Source: JBAXGW01 sp037139195
Lineage (GTDB): Bacteria; Bacteroidota; Bacteroidia; Bacteroidales; JAHJDW01
Reading direction: 5' to 3'
Assembly (NCBI GenBank): GCA_037139195.1
Contig: JBAXGW010000002.1
Location: forward strand, 74,651-138,650
Length of the DNA: 64,000 nucleotides
Part shown: positions 24,321-34,800 of the stretch, piece by piece
How the letters are laid out: every line of letters starts with the position of its first letter
Position numbering within the stretch: position 1 is the first letter of the stretch
Made by a program: the position numbers and the translations under genes
Notes under the pieces: generated by a model
Database searches by the model: none
Seen by the model: the letters and a program-made list of their open reading frames with translations, nothing else
Told to the model about the DNA's origin: nothing

Positions 24321-25439
24321 ATGCGAACGATATTTTTTTTATTACAAAAAGAGTTTTTACAGATTTTTCGTAACAAAGCTATGTTGCCAATGATATTTGT
24401 GGTTCCTATAGTTCAACTTTTGGTTCTTACATACGCAGTAAGCTACGAGATGAAGCAAATACGGGTTCAGGTTGTTGACCAGGACATGTCTTCAACTTCA
24501 AAAAGATTTATCAGCAAACTCGATGGTTCGTCCTTTTACACCGTAAATGGTTATAGCACATCAACAAAAGAAGCGGAGAATGCATTGGTAAGAAACGATG
24601 CCGATTTACTGGTTGTTATTCCAGCCAATTTCGAAAAGAATTTAGTTAAAGAAAATAAGTCGGGCATCCAATTAATTATAAATGCAATAAATGCAAATGT
24701 GGCCGGACTTACAAATGCTTATACATATAGTGTTTTAGTAGATTTCAACAAAGAAGTAATTCAAGATATTTTCTCAATTTCTACAAGAAATAATTTGTCG
24801 GCTATAAATATTAATTATTCGTATTGGTATAATCAAGAAATGGATTATAAAATTTTCATGGCACCTGGAATATTAGTAATGCTAGTAACTACAATTGGTC
24901 TATTCCTTTCGGGAATGAATATTGTACGCGAAAAGGAAATTGGAACTATAGAACAATTAAATGTTACACCAATAAAGAAATACCAATTTGTTATTGGCAA
25001 ACTTTCGCCGTTTTTAATTATTGCATTAGCCGAATTAGCAATTGGAATTGTTATTTCAAAGCTTTTGTTTCATATACCAATTAATGGCAGCTTGCTACTT
25101 GTATTTGCATTTGCCACTATCTATCTCATTGTACTATTATCAATGGGTTTGATTGTGTCTACTATTACAAAAACCCAACAACAAGCAATGCTTTTCACTT
25201 GGTTTTTTTTAGTGGTATTTATATTAATGAGCGGATTATTTACATCAATTGAAAGCATGCCTCGTTGGGCGCAAATTGTCGACTACTTTAATCCACTAAC
25301 CTATTTTATCAGAGTTATCCGATTGGTAATGCTAAAGGGCTCGGGCTTTGAAGCTGTAAAAGACCAGTTTATTATTATGGGCAGCTATGCTATAGCAATA
25401 CTAAGTATAGCGGTATTGCGGTATAGAAAGACAGTGTAA
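24321..25439 (+). CDS. ABC-2 type permease (YbhR-like)
   Basis: A 372-residue permease with the same layout as the preceding one: helix at about 18-38, extracytoplasmic domain to about 170, then five helices. NIVREKEIGTIEQLNVTPIKKYQFVIGKLSPF is the coupling region. It is the last gene of the TetR/TolC/HlyD/ATPase/ATPase/permease/permease operon; I see no clear hairpin in the 53 nt before the convergent transglycosylase gene. Confidence 0.93.
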   Translation: MRTIFFLLQKEFLQIFRNKAMLPMIFVVPIVQLLVLTYAVSYEMKQIRVQVVDQDMSSTSKRFISKLDGSSFYTVNGYSTSTKEAENALVRNDADLLVVIPANFEKNLVKENKSGIQLIINAINANVAGLTNAYTYSVLVDFNKEVIQDIFSISTRNNLSAININYSYWYNQEMDYKIFMAPGILVMLVTTIGLFLSGMNIVREKEIGTIEQLNVTPIKKYQFVIGKLSPFLIIALAELAIGIVISKLLFHIPINGSLLLVFAFATIYLIVLLSMGLIVSTITKTQQQAMLFTWFFLVVFILMSGLFTSIESMPRWAQIVDYFNPLTYFIRVIRLVMLKGSGFEAVKDQFIIMGSYAIAILSIAVLRYRKTV

Positions 25440-25492
25440 AGGAATTGTATTTTGCAACGATTTAACTTTCCTGAAGAACTAAGCAAATTAAA

Positions 25493-27166
25493 TTAGCTAG
25501 TCACTGGTATTTTTAATTTTTTGCCTGGAGATAAACTTTTTGCATTAGAAATATTATTATGCTTTTTTATTTCTTCAACTGTTACACCTTTGTATTTATT
25601 TGCAATGCTCCAAAGTGTGTCACCTTTTTGAACAGTATAATATTTGTATTTAGAATTAAATTTCAAAGGTTCTTTTTTCTTAGAATCTTTATCCGCTTTT
25701 TCTGTTTTTTTAACATTGTTATCGGCAACTAATGTACTATTATTTTTCGCTGAATCTTTCAAAGGTATTTTTTCAACTACTTGCGTTTTCGACAAAGTAT
25801 TCTTTGTTATAGTATTATTGTTCTTAGGAGCAACCTCTGCAGTTGCAGTATTTGTGTATATTTTAACACGCTGCCCAACATTTATTGTATTTGATTTAAG
25901 CTTATTCCATTCTTTAATTTCTGAAGTGGTGCATCCATATTTTGCAGCCACTACGCTTAAATATTGTCCCTTTTTTACTGTATGGTATATAAACTCAGGA
26001 ACATTTTCTGTATTTGTAGATGCAGAGCTGCCATTATTCTTGGCATTTAATTCGGTAAGCAATTGTTCTTGACGAAGTCTTTCTTCTGGTGATATATAGT
26101 TATAAATATTTTCTTGATTATTGATAAAATCGCCAACTAAAGTTGCAGGAAGAATAATTTTTTGAGTTTCTTCACTTGCAGGAATATACGCTTTTTTAAA
26201 CTGTGGATTTAAAAAACGCAAATCTTCTGGAGAAATCTTTATTATTGCAGATATCTGGTCAAACGAAACATTTCTGTTAATATTTAGAGTATCTAAATGG
26301 TAATAAGTTAGTTTCGGTTCAAAGGGATAAATATTGTGCTCTGTAGAATAATTCATTACATAAGAAACAGCAATAAATGCAGGAACATAACCTTGGGTTT
26401 CTTTTGGTAGATATTGTTTAATTTCCCAAAAATCTGTTTTTCCTCCTGAACGGCGTATCGCTTTGTTTACATTACCTGGTCCCGAATTATAAGCAGCTAA
26501 AACAAGTGCCCAGTCGCCATAAACATTATATAAATCTTGCATAAACTCACAAGCTGCAACAGTTTCTTTATATGGATCGTATCTATCATCAATATATGAA
26601 GACACTTCTAAGTCATACATTTTCCCTGTATTATACATAAATTGCCACAAACCAGTTGCTCCTACTCTAGAAACGGCAAATGGATTTAAAGCTGACTCTA
26701 CAATAGCTAAATATTTTAATTCTATTGGCATATTGTACATGTCTAAAACTTGTTCAAACATTGGAAAATATAACTTTGCTAATCCTAAAACTCTTGAAGT
26801 GAGTTTTCGTTTTCTATTTGCGTATAAATCAATATAATCTTTAACCTGCTTATTATAAACATAAGGAAATGGCGATTTTGATTTTAACTTTTTTATTCTT
26901 GCTTCATATTCAATATCAGTAAATGCTGGAATTTCTTCAGGAGTATATTTGTAAATATTAAGGGTGGCAGTGTCTGTTGCAGTACCAACACATTGCAAAT
27001 ATTTTGAAAAAATCATGCTGTCAAGCATTTCTATAATAGGGTCGTCGCTGATAAAAACTACGGTTGAATCTTCTGGTGGCTTTACATTTTTATTTGCATT
27101 TTTTGAATATGCAGAGCTTGATAAAAAAATACTGGCAATAAACAATATCAATAAGTAACGATGCAT
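25493..27166 (-). CDS. Lytic transglycosylase with two LysM domains (MltD-like)
   Basis: A 557-residue periplasmic murein hydrolase. A signal peptide (about 1-21) is followed by a linker and an SLT catalytic domain (about 140-270): IVESALNPFAVS holds the catalytic Glu, GATGLWQFM and ALVLAAYNSGPGNVNKAI are the other SLT motifs. Two LysM peptidoglycan-binding modules follow (about 393-437 and 508-555; YHTVKKGQYLSVVA and YYTVQKGDTLWSIA) separated by a low-complexity Lys/Asn/Ser linker. Domain order is that of MltD. It converges on the exporter operon and appears monocistronic. Confidence 0.93.
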   Translation of the reverse strand: MHRYLLILFIASIFLSSSAYSKNANKNVKPPEDSTVVFISDDPIIEMLDSMIFSKYLQCVGTATDTATLNIYKYTPEEIPAFTDIEYEARIKKLKSKSPFPYVYNKQVKDYIDLYANRKRKLTSRVLGLAKLYFPMFEQVLDMYNMPIELKYLAIVESALNPFAVSRVGATGLWQFMYNTGKMYDLEVSSYIDDRYDPYKETVAACEFMQDLYNVYGDWALVLAAYNSGPGNVNKAIRRSGGKTDFWEIKQYLPKETQGYVPAFIAVSYVMNYSTEHNIYPFEPKLTYYHLDTLNINRNVSFDQISAIIKISPEDLRFLNPQFKKAYIPASEETQKIILPATLVGDFINNQENIYNYISPEERLRQEQLLTELNAKNNGSSASTNTENVPEFIYHTVKKGQYLSVVAAKYGCTTSEIKEWNKLKSNTINVGQRVKIYTNTATAEVAPKNNNTITKNTLSKTQVVEKIPLKDSAKNNSTLVADNNVKKTEKADKDSKKKEPLKFNSKYKYYTVQKGDTLWSIANKYKGVTVEEIKKHNNISNAKSLSPGKKLKIPVTS

Positions 27167-27456
27167 CGTTAGTCCTTTTTTTTAATAAATATTTTAAACG
27201 AGTTTGCAAGATAAGAATTTTTAATAAAACTAAGCATATTTTTTTATTAAAATATACTTGTTAATATTTGTTTTGACATTTTTTTGATAGAGTAGTTTTT
27301 TTGATTAATGGCATATTGATACTATTATTTCATCTAAAATAGAATCAAATAACAATAATGTTAAAATACACACATTAACAATTTCCATTTAGGAATCCAA
27401 TAAGTTATAATACTAGCTCTTTGAAATAAATTATCAAAAAAATTTAAAATCCAATT

Positions 27457-28110
27457 TTAAATTTCAATTATTGAATTTTTTATAGCATAAACTACAAGTT
27501 CTGCGGTTCCATTAAGATTTAGCTTTTTCAAAATTGCACTTTTATAAGTTTCAATGGTTCTTTGACTTACATTTAACTCGGCGGCAATTTGTTTGTTTAG
27601 CAGTCCTTTTGAAATAAATTTTACTATTTCTATTTCTTTTTGTGTTAGTTCTTCTTTGTTTGTAGAACTAGTACTTTTGGAATTACTCTTTTTAAGATTT
27701 GAAACAATAATTTCTGAAACAATTCCTTTTAAGTACAAATTCCAATAATAAACGGTATGAATCGCTTCTATTAAGTCTTTTTGTTTGAAATTTTTTGGCA
27801 CATATCCTTTAGCACCAGCATCAAATCCTGCTATTATAGTTTTTTCATCAATAAATGAACTATGAAACACAACACGTATTTCAGGAATCTTTTCAATAAT
27901 TTGCTTGCATAAATCTATTCCATTAATTTCAGGAATATTAATGTCCATTATTACTATATCAGGCTTTAATAGCACAATTTTTTCTAGTGCTTCTCGACCT
28001 CTAGTGGCAGTTCCTATAACAGATATCTCTTTTTCAACAGATAAAATAGCTTCAATTCCTGTAATAACAATTTCATGGTCATCAACAATAAAAATTGTGC
28101 AATTTTTCAT
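27457..28110 (-). CDS. NarL/LuxR-family response regulator
   Basis: A 217-residue regulator: receiver domain (1-120) with the acidic pair in VDDHE, phospho-acceptor Asp56 (IVIMDINIPEING) and Lys in YVPKNF; then a linker rich in Ser/Lys, and a LuxR HTH (about 150-212; LTQKEIEIVKFISKGLLNKQ, IAAELNVSQRTIETYKSAIL). The divergent gene 97 nt away is a histidine kinase without its own receiver, a likely cognate partner. TAAATTTG on the minus strand (28136-28143) is a probable -7 element. Confidence 0.94.
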   Translation of the reverse strand: MKNCTIFIVDDHEIVITGIEAILSVEKEISVIGTATRGREALEKIVLLKPDIVIMDINIPEINGIDLCKQIIEKIPEIRVVFHSSFIDEKTIIAGFDAGAKGYVPKNFKQKDLIEAIHTVYYWNLYLKGIVSEIIVSNLKKSNSKSTSSTNKEELTQKEIEIVKFISKGLLNKQIAAELNVSQRTIETYKSAILKKLNLNGTAELVVYAIKNSIIEI

Positions 28111-28135
28111 AGTTAAAAAAATAATTATTATTCAA

Positions 28136-28184
28136 CAAATTTATTATAATTTTGACAACAAAATTGCATTATTCTATAAATTTG
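28136..28184. promoter_or_regulatory. Divergent promoters of the LuxR regulator / TPR kinase pair
   Basis: In the 97-nt gap, TAAATTTG occurs on the minus strand (28136-28143, for the regulator) and on the plus strand (28177-28184, for the kinase); a second plus-strand TAATTTTG lies at 28147-28154. The proximity would allow the regulator to control both genes. Confidence 0.45.
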
Positions 28185-28207
28185 AAAATTATTTATCCCA
28201 AAGCACT

Positions 28208-30100
28208 ATGTTAAAAACTAGTTTTCGAATAAATTTAATAATTGTTGCATTCTTTTTTATTTGCTCAATATCTTCAAAAGCAAATGAATATTCCGATAGT
28301 TTATTAAACGTTATTGAAAAAGCTAAAGATAGTCAGAACTGGCAAATTGCAGGAAGCTCTTATCAAAATTTGGGATACTACTATTTTAAAAAATCTAATT
28401 ATCCCCTTTCGCTAAGTAATTTCCAAAATGCCATTGCCGAATTTTCAAAATGTAATAATTCAAAAGGGAAAGCAACTTGCTTAAACAATATTGGATTAAT
28501 TTATGAAATTTGGGGGAAATTTGATTTAGCTCTTCAGTTTTATGTGAAAGCTCTGAAAATAATGGAAGCTGACAATAATAAAGAAGGAGTTGCAGCAACT
28601 CATGGAAATATTGCAAAAATATACTTCAATCTAAATAAATCGGATATAGCGCTTTCTCATCTTTCAAAAGAGCTTGACATTTATAAATCTATTAATAACA
28701 AAGAAAAAATAGCTGATTGTTTAAATAATATTGGTATTATTCATGTAGAAAATGGAGATTATAAAACTGCACTAAACGAATATCAAGAAATATTAGGTAT
28801 TTATAATAAAGCAAAAAATGAAAATGGCATTTGTGCTGTTTCACAAAATATTGGCAATATTTATATTAAGCTTAATGATTTTCAGAAGGCACATTCATTT
28901 TTAAAAAATACACTTGATATTTCAAAAAAGAATAGTAATAAAGACCAATTATCGGATGTTTTATCTAATATTGGTGATTTATTTTCAATGGAAAACAAAA
29001 TAGACTCTGCACTTATATATATAAACCAAAGCCAGAAAATTGCCCAAGATTACAACTTAAGGAATAGAATAATGTTGAATTATGAGTTGTTATCTGAAAT
29101 TTATTTTCGTTCCAAAAATTTTGAAAATGCGTTTTTAAACTTTAAGCTTTTTAAACAAATATCGGATACTATTTACAACGAAACCACCCAAAAGCAAATT
29201 AACGATTTTCAGGTTAAATACGAAACGGAGAATAAAGAAAAGGAAATAGCTCTTTTAACAAAAGAAAAGGAAATAAAATCCTTAACCATAAAGAAGCAGT
29301 TTTATTCGCTATTGTTTTTGATAACTTTTTTAGTATTAAGTGTTATTCTTATATTTCTTGTTTACAAACAATACAAAATAAAACAAAGGTCGAACATAGC
29401 TTTAAGCGAATCTAATGCTATGAAAGATAAGTTAATGTCGATTCTTGGCCATGACATTAAAAGCCCCTTGTATGCATTTACAAGTTTAACCGACATTATG
29501 CTCGAGCGATTTGAGACGCTTTCTGATAAACAAAAAATTAATTTCATTGAACAAATCAACACTTCCTCTAAAAACTTAATAGATTTACTCGATAATATTT
29601 TACAATGGGCATTGTTTAAAAGTGGGAAAAAGGAAGTTAATTTCGAAAAAATTAAATTAGAGCCTATTATCGAAGAAGTTTCAACGTTATTTTCAGTTGC
29701 ACTAACTCGCAAAAATATTATAATTGAGACTCAAAACATAGCTAATATTGAGATTTTTGCAGATAGAAACATGTTTACAACAATAATAAGAAATTTAATT
29801 GCTAATGCTGTAAAATTCACCAATCCAGAAGGAAAAATTTCTATTTTCTGCGAAGCAAACGAAGAGTATATTTATTTATCTATTCACGATACAGGCGTTG
29901 GAATGGACAAAAGCACTATTGAAATGATTGAAAATCATAATAATAGTAAATCAAGTAATGGCACAATGAATGAAAAGGGCACTGGCCTAGGTTTAATGTT
30001 GTGCAAAGAATTTACCGCTGAATGCAAAGGAGAATTATTAATTACAAGTCCATTAAATATTGGAACTACTGTGAAATTATGTTTTAAAAGAAATAGATAA
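28208..30100 (+). CDS. TPR-containing sensor histidine kinase
   Basis: A 630-residue membrane kinase. A signal peptide or signal anchor (about 1-24) precedes at least six tetratricopeptide repeats (about 40-340; recurrent NIGLIYEIWGKFDLALQ-type units), so the sensor lies in the periplasm. A coiled region, a transmembrane helix (about 360-380) and a kinase core follow: His415 in LGHDIKSPL, N box RNLIANAVKFTNPEG, G1 HDTGVGMD, G2 GTGLGLMLCKEF. The true start is the ATG at 28208, as the extension upstream would overlap the divergent regulator gene. It lacks a receiver and a DNA-binding domain; the LuxR-type regulator next door is its probable output. Confidence 0.92.
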   Translation: MLKTSFRINLIIVAFFFICSISSKANEYSDSLLNVIEKAKDSQNWQIAGSSYQNLGYYYFKKSNYPLSLSNFQNAIAEFSKCNNSKGKATCLNNIGLIYEIWGKFDLALQFYVKALKIMEADNNKEGVAATHGNIAKIYFNLNKSDIALSHLSKELDIYKSINNKEKIADCLNNIGIIHVENGDYKTALNEYQEILGIYNKAKNENGICAVSQNIGNIYIKLNDFQKAHSFLKNTLDISKKNSNKDQLSDVLSNIGDLFSMENKIDSALIYINQSQKIAQDYNLRNRIMLNYELLSEIYFRSKNFENAFLNFKLFKQISDTIYNETTQKQINDFQVKYETENKEKEIALLTKEKEIKSLTIKKQFYSLLFLITFLVLSVILIFLVYKQYKIKQRSNIALSESNAMKDKLMSILGHDIKSPLYAFTSLTDIMLERFETLSDKQKINFIEQINTSSKNLIDLLDNILQWALFKSGKKEVNFEKIKLEPIIEEVSTLFSVALTRKNIIIETQNIANIEIFADRNMFTTIIRNLIANAVKFTNPEGKISIFCEANEEYIYLSIHDTGVGMDKSTIEMIENHNNSKSSNGTMNEKGTGLGLMLCKEFTAECKGELLITSPLNIGTTVKLCFKRNR

Positions 30101-30130
30101 AATTAATTTCATTTAATTACAATTTTTTTT

Positions 30131-30163
30131 AAGGACAAAATTGAGTTTCTCAATTTTGTCCTT
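30131..30163. terminator. Perfect 15-bp hairpin after TPR kinase
   Basis: AAGGACAAAATTGAG (30131-30145), loop TTT, then the exact complement (30149-30163). The T tract lies before, not after, the stem on the plus strand, so it is not a textbook intrinsic terminator; its position 30 nt after the kinase stop and before a new secreted-protein gene still suggests 3'-end formation or an RNA stability element. Confidence 0.5.
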
Positions 30164-30253
30164 CGTATTTAACGACTTCTATTTTCGTAAAGCTAGATTG
30201 TTTAAGGATTAACATGAACCTAAATTTGTTCTGTAACCTAAAACAATATATTT

Positions 30254-31747
30254 ATGAGAAAATCAAATTTACTTTTTACAGCAGCAGCTATTTTATTATC
30301 GGCATGTTTTGCTTTAGCTCAACCTTATGGTGTGGGGCATAAAGTTATAACATTTAAAGATCCAGCTCGTAGTAATCGTTCAATCGAGACTGATATATTT
30401 TATCCAGCAACTACAACAGGTGAAGATAAAACATTTGTAAATGGTCAATTTCCTGTAATTATTTTCGGTCATGGTTTTGTAATGGCTAGTGCCGATTTGT
30501 ACTCTTACATTTGGAATTCATTAATACCAAATGGTTATATAGTAGCTTTTCCAAGAACTGAAGGCAGTTCTCTTTTCCCACCACCAAATCATGGAAAATT
30601 TGCTGAAGATATTGCTTTCTTAAATTTAAAGCTAAAATCAGAAAACAACATATCAAGTTCGTTCTTTTATCATCATATTACAAACAAGTCAGCGGCTATG
30701 GGGCACTCAATGGGCGGTAAATCTGCAACTATGGCGGTAGCAAATAACACAAATTTTTCGGCCTACATCTCAATGGGTGCGGCTAAAGAAGAAGGTGTAA
30801 ATAATAATAATGTAATTGGCAATTATGCTCCTTACGTTACTATACCTTCTTTAGTACTTTCAGGCGAAAAAGATTGCTGTGCCCCACCTGCTGCTAATCA
30901 AATTCCAATTTACGAAGCAATACCTGCAAGTTGCAAGACTTTCATCAGTATTATTGAAGGCGGACATTGTAATTTTGGTTCAAAATCGGGATGGTGCGAA
31001 ATAGCTCAACAAGGCGAATGTGGAACACTTGACAGAACTTCTCAAAATAATTTGGTGCTGAATTATATTAAACCATTTTTGGATTATGTTCTAAAAAACG
31101 ATGCATCAGCAGAAGCTCTATTTGTATCAAGATTAAATAATGGAGCAGTAGAGTATAAAAGATCATGCTACGGAACAACCATACAATCAGACTATTTGCC
31201 ATTTATTTTAGCCGACAAATACAAAGGTGGAGCTCTTACTAACGTTAATTTTACATTACACAACGCTGATAAATACAATACATATCTTTGGGATTTTGGC
31301 GACCTAGGAGTTTCTACATCAAAAAATCCAGGACACCGTTACCTTTTCAATGGAACATATTGTGTAAAAGTAAGATTGAACAACTACTGGACAGGTGCTG
31401 ACACAACTATCGTAATTGATACATGCATCGTTATAAATTCAAGTGCATCAAGAGGTGGAAATAAAAGTTTAACAAGCTTTGACTCTGAAAATGAAAATTT
31501 AGATAATGTATTATCAATTTATCCAAATCCAGCTTCTGACGTTCTAAATCTTAAATTTGAAGAAGATTTAACTATTGAATCAAATTCATTAAGAATATTT
31601 GATATAACTGGTAGAGAAATGACTTTCAATTCAGATAAATCAGAAGGAAGTGAATTTAAAATTGATATTTCAAATTTCCCAAATGGAATGTATTTAATCA
31701 AATTAAATAATACAGGTTTACAAAAAACATTTATTGTAAATAAATAA
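30254..31747 (+). CDS. Secreted alpha/beta hydrolase with PKD-like and T9SS sorting domains
   Basis: A 497-residue exported serine hydrolase. Signal peptide 1-22 (ALAQ). The catalytic domain (about 25-285) belongs to the chlorophyllase/dienelactone-hydrolase/cutinase-like alpha/beta hydrolases: oxyanion region IIFGHGFVMA, nucleophile Ser in GHSMGGKS, Asp in LSGEKDCCAPP and His in EGGHCNFGS. Paired cysteines (DCC, SWCE, GECG) are frequent. A PKD-type beta-sandwich (about 325-385; YLWDFGDLGVSTSKNPGH) and a type A T9SS sorting domain (about 420-497; YPNPASDVLNL) follow. Substrate could be an ester or polyester; it cannot be told from sequence. Confidence 0.85.
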   Translation: MRKSNLLFTAAAILLSACFALAQPYGVGHKVITFKDPARSNRSIETDIFYPATTTGEDKTFVNGQFPVIIFGHGFVMASADLYSYIWNSLIPNGYIVAFPRTEGSSLFPPPNHGKFAEDIAFLNLKLKSENNISSSFFYHHITNKSAAMGHSMGGKSATMAVANNTNFSAYISMGAAKEEGVNNNNVIGNYAPYVTIPSLVLSGEKDCCAPPAANQIPIYEAIPASCKTFISIIEGGHCNFGSKSGWCEIAQQGECGTLDRTSQNNLVLNYIKPFLDYVLKNDASAEALFVSRLNNGAVEYKRSCYGTTIQSDYLPFILADKYKGGALTNVNFTLHNADKYNTYLWDFGDLGVSTSKNPGHRYLFNGTYCVKVRLNNYWTGADTTIVIDTCIVINSSASRGGNKSLTSFDSENENLDNVLSIYPNPASDVLNLKFEEDLTIESNSLRIFDITGREMTFNSDKSEGSEFKIDISNFPNGMYLIKLNNTGLQKTFIVNK

Positions 31748-31789
31748 AAATGGGGATTTCATTAATATTCGGTACAGTGGTTTAGTGGT

Positions 31790-31820
31790 AAAAGAGGATG
31801 TGTAATGCATCCTCTTTTTT
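31790..31820 (+). terminator. Rho-independent terminator after the secreted hydrolase
   Basis: Stem AAAAGAGGATG (31790-31800) with CATCCTCTTTT (31808-31818), 7-nt loop, running into further T residues. It lies 43 nt after the hydrolase stop. Confidence 0.8.
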
Positions 31821-31864
31821 ATATTTTTATTCTATAAGTTGAAAATTTATATTATACATAAATT

Positions 31865-34800
31865 ATGAAAATAAAAAATTATTTATTTGTTCTGGCACTT
31901 TGTTTAATAAATATTAATAAAATATTGGCTACTGATTTGACGATTGGCTCTGGAACAACTGTTGCAAATTTCCCTTTTAATAACTTAAATTTAAATTACA
32001 AAACTCAGGTTATATATCTTCAATCAGAGCTTGGTGCATCTAAAATATTGACAAATTTAGCATTAGATATTTCGAGAGTTTCATCGGCTGCTAATACCGG
32101 AAATAGGGATTTTAAGAATTTTACAATTAAATTATTGCATACTAGTTCTTCTAGCTTTGGTGCGGCATTTATTAGTACAGCTGCGGCAACAACTGTTTTT
32201 ACAAGTTCAAGTTACGCTATGCCCACTTCAACAGGATATTTATCTTTTGATATTACTGATTTTTATTATAATGGTAGCGATAATTTGTTGGTAGAAATTG
32301 TTTGGGGTGCTAACACTGCAGTTGCAACACCTAATAATTATCAAGTAAATTGCACAGCCACTGCATCAGCAACTGTTGCTTATGGAAATACTGGAACTCC
32401 TCCAGTTTATGCAGGAAATTCAACATCCAGACCAAATATAAAATTTACTTATACCAACGAAACCACTTGGACAGGAACAACAAATACCGATTGGAACACA
32501 GCTACTAATTGGGGAAATGGAATAGTTCCTACCAGTAGTATAAGTGTCACAATACCAAATGTTACAAATCAACCAACCATATCTGCATCCACCACTGCCA
32601 ACTGCTTGGATCTTACTATTAATACGGGAGCAACGCTCACTGTTTCAATATCAGCAGGCTTTTTTAATATTTATGGCAATATTTTAAATAATGGAACAAT
32701 AGATCACGCTGGTCCATCATTAATTTATTTATTTGGCACATCAAAAACTATTGGTGGCTCAGGTGCAAATATATATTTGGCTTTTAGCATTAGAACTGGC
32801 GCTAGCTACACATTATCTAGCGATTATGATGTTTTGTATCAGCTAGCATTTCAAAGTGGAACTTCAACAATGAATCTTTCATCGTATAGGCTCTCCGTTT
32901 ATTCTTTTCAATTAGGTGCTGGGGTAATTAATTTAAATACTGGCACATTAGAAATTGGGAAAGAATTGACAACTGGTGCAGGTACTTTTAATTGTAATAC
33001 TGGAACTGTTTATTACAATAGTGGTGATGATCGATGGGTTAATGATGGAGAGCCAGCTGAGAATCAAACTATAAGATCATTAACATATTATGATTTAAAA
33101 ATTAGGACAAATAATGGATACACTGCTACTATTGGCAGTGGTTCTGATTTTACGGTGAACAATAACCTAACAATTATTAATCCGGGTGACATGGGAGGAG
33201 TTGCAACAACTGCATATAATATTAGTTTAAATGGCAACCTTAGTGTAGGAGCAGTTGGAAATTACGGAGTAGTTTTTAATTTAGGACATCGAATTGCAAG
33301 AACTACAGGCTCAGGAACTGGAATCTTTACAATGAAAAATGATGGAGACGATTATTATGGAGACTCAATGGACGGCAATACAATTAATGTTACTTATTCA
33401 AGTGCTACCCAATGTGCATTAGCTCTTGGTGCATCTGGGGCTAATACATCCCTTACATTTTATGGAAAGGTTAATTACAACAGTGCTTCCAGCCAATTGG
33501 TTATGGGTCCAAATTATAAAAATATAGAATTTCTTGGCACGGGAACAAAAACCCTATCTTGCGATTTAGATATTGAAAAAGATTTAACATTAACACAAGG
33601 CACATTAGATGTTGGCACAGGAAGCACTAGTTATTCTAGTACCGCATCAACTAGTTGTGGTAACTCAACTGAAGTAGCAGCAACACCTTTTAATCCAAGA
33701 CCTAGCGATAATAAAGTTCAATATTTATTTCTTGCAAGCGAGCTTTTATCATTTGGTCTTTCAGCAAATTCGGAAATATTAAAAACCTCTTATTATGTTT
33801 GCGGATATGATGGAATCAGTTATACATACAACAATTTTACTGCAAAATTAGGACATACCTCTGTAACTAATTTAAATACTGTTATGGCTAGCCCGTCAAT
33901 GACAACTGTGCTCACGCCTTCAATTCTAACAGTGAGTGGCAATGGCAATGTAGATATTAATTTTACAAGCCCTTTTGTTTGGGATGGAACAAGCAATCTA
34001 GTGGTTGAATATTGTTTTGATAATTGCGATGATGCTTCATGTAGCGATTTTAGTCGAGGATTGCAGGAAGTATACGTCGACCCATCAACAAGCCCAAACT
34101 ATTTTTCGGCAGAAGATTTTTCTAATACAGGAACTGATATGTGTTCTTCTACAACAGTAACAAACAAATGCTATCAACGCCCAAAAACATCATTTTCAGC
34201 AACTGCCCAAAGAACTATACACTTAGCCGGCAATTGGATAAATCATGCATCTAATACAATAGATTTTACATATCGTCAATCTACGGTGTATTTTGATGGC
34301 AGCTCTACTCAACTTATTAATCAAAATGGCAGAAATATAGATTTTTATAATGTAATTGTTGATGGAAGCGATGTTAGATTTTATAATGCTGGAGCAAACT
34401 CCGCTTCGCAAAATGTTGCTGTTAATAACGACTTAACGATTAATAGCTCTAAAGTGCTTAAATTCTATAAACCGGCTTCTTCTTCTTCAAATGGAAATAT
34501 AACTGTTGCAAGTAATTTTGTAAATAATGGAACTTTTAATCAAACAAATGATGCAAATTATTTTACCATGAGCGGTTCAACAAAAACAATTTCTGGTTCT
34601 GGAATCTATACCGATGCAAAATTGCAAGTTTCAGGTGTGGTTGCTTTTGATGGCACTATATCATCAGGCTCGTTTAGTCAAACGCTTATTGATGCCACCA
34701 AAACTCTTATTGTTAATAGCTCTAAAACATTTATTAACGGCATACTCACAAATAATGGAACTTTTGCATTAAGCTCTTCTTCAATATGGAAAAACTCAGG

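Noticed and set aside
27416..27440. GCTCTTTGAAATAAATT resembling an rRNA operon leader
   Set aside because: No rRNA gene or tRNA is near, and the similarity is short and AT-rich.
27905..28207. N-terminal extension of the TPR kinase by about 101 residues
   Set aside because: It would run antisense through the regulator gene; the ATG at 28208 gives a clean signal sequence.
31770..31800. tRNA-like D-arm segment (GTGGTTTAGTGGTA)
   Set aside because: No acceptor stem, anticodon arm or T arm can be formed; the 3' part is the terminator stem of the hydrolase gene.
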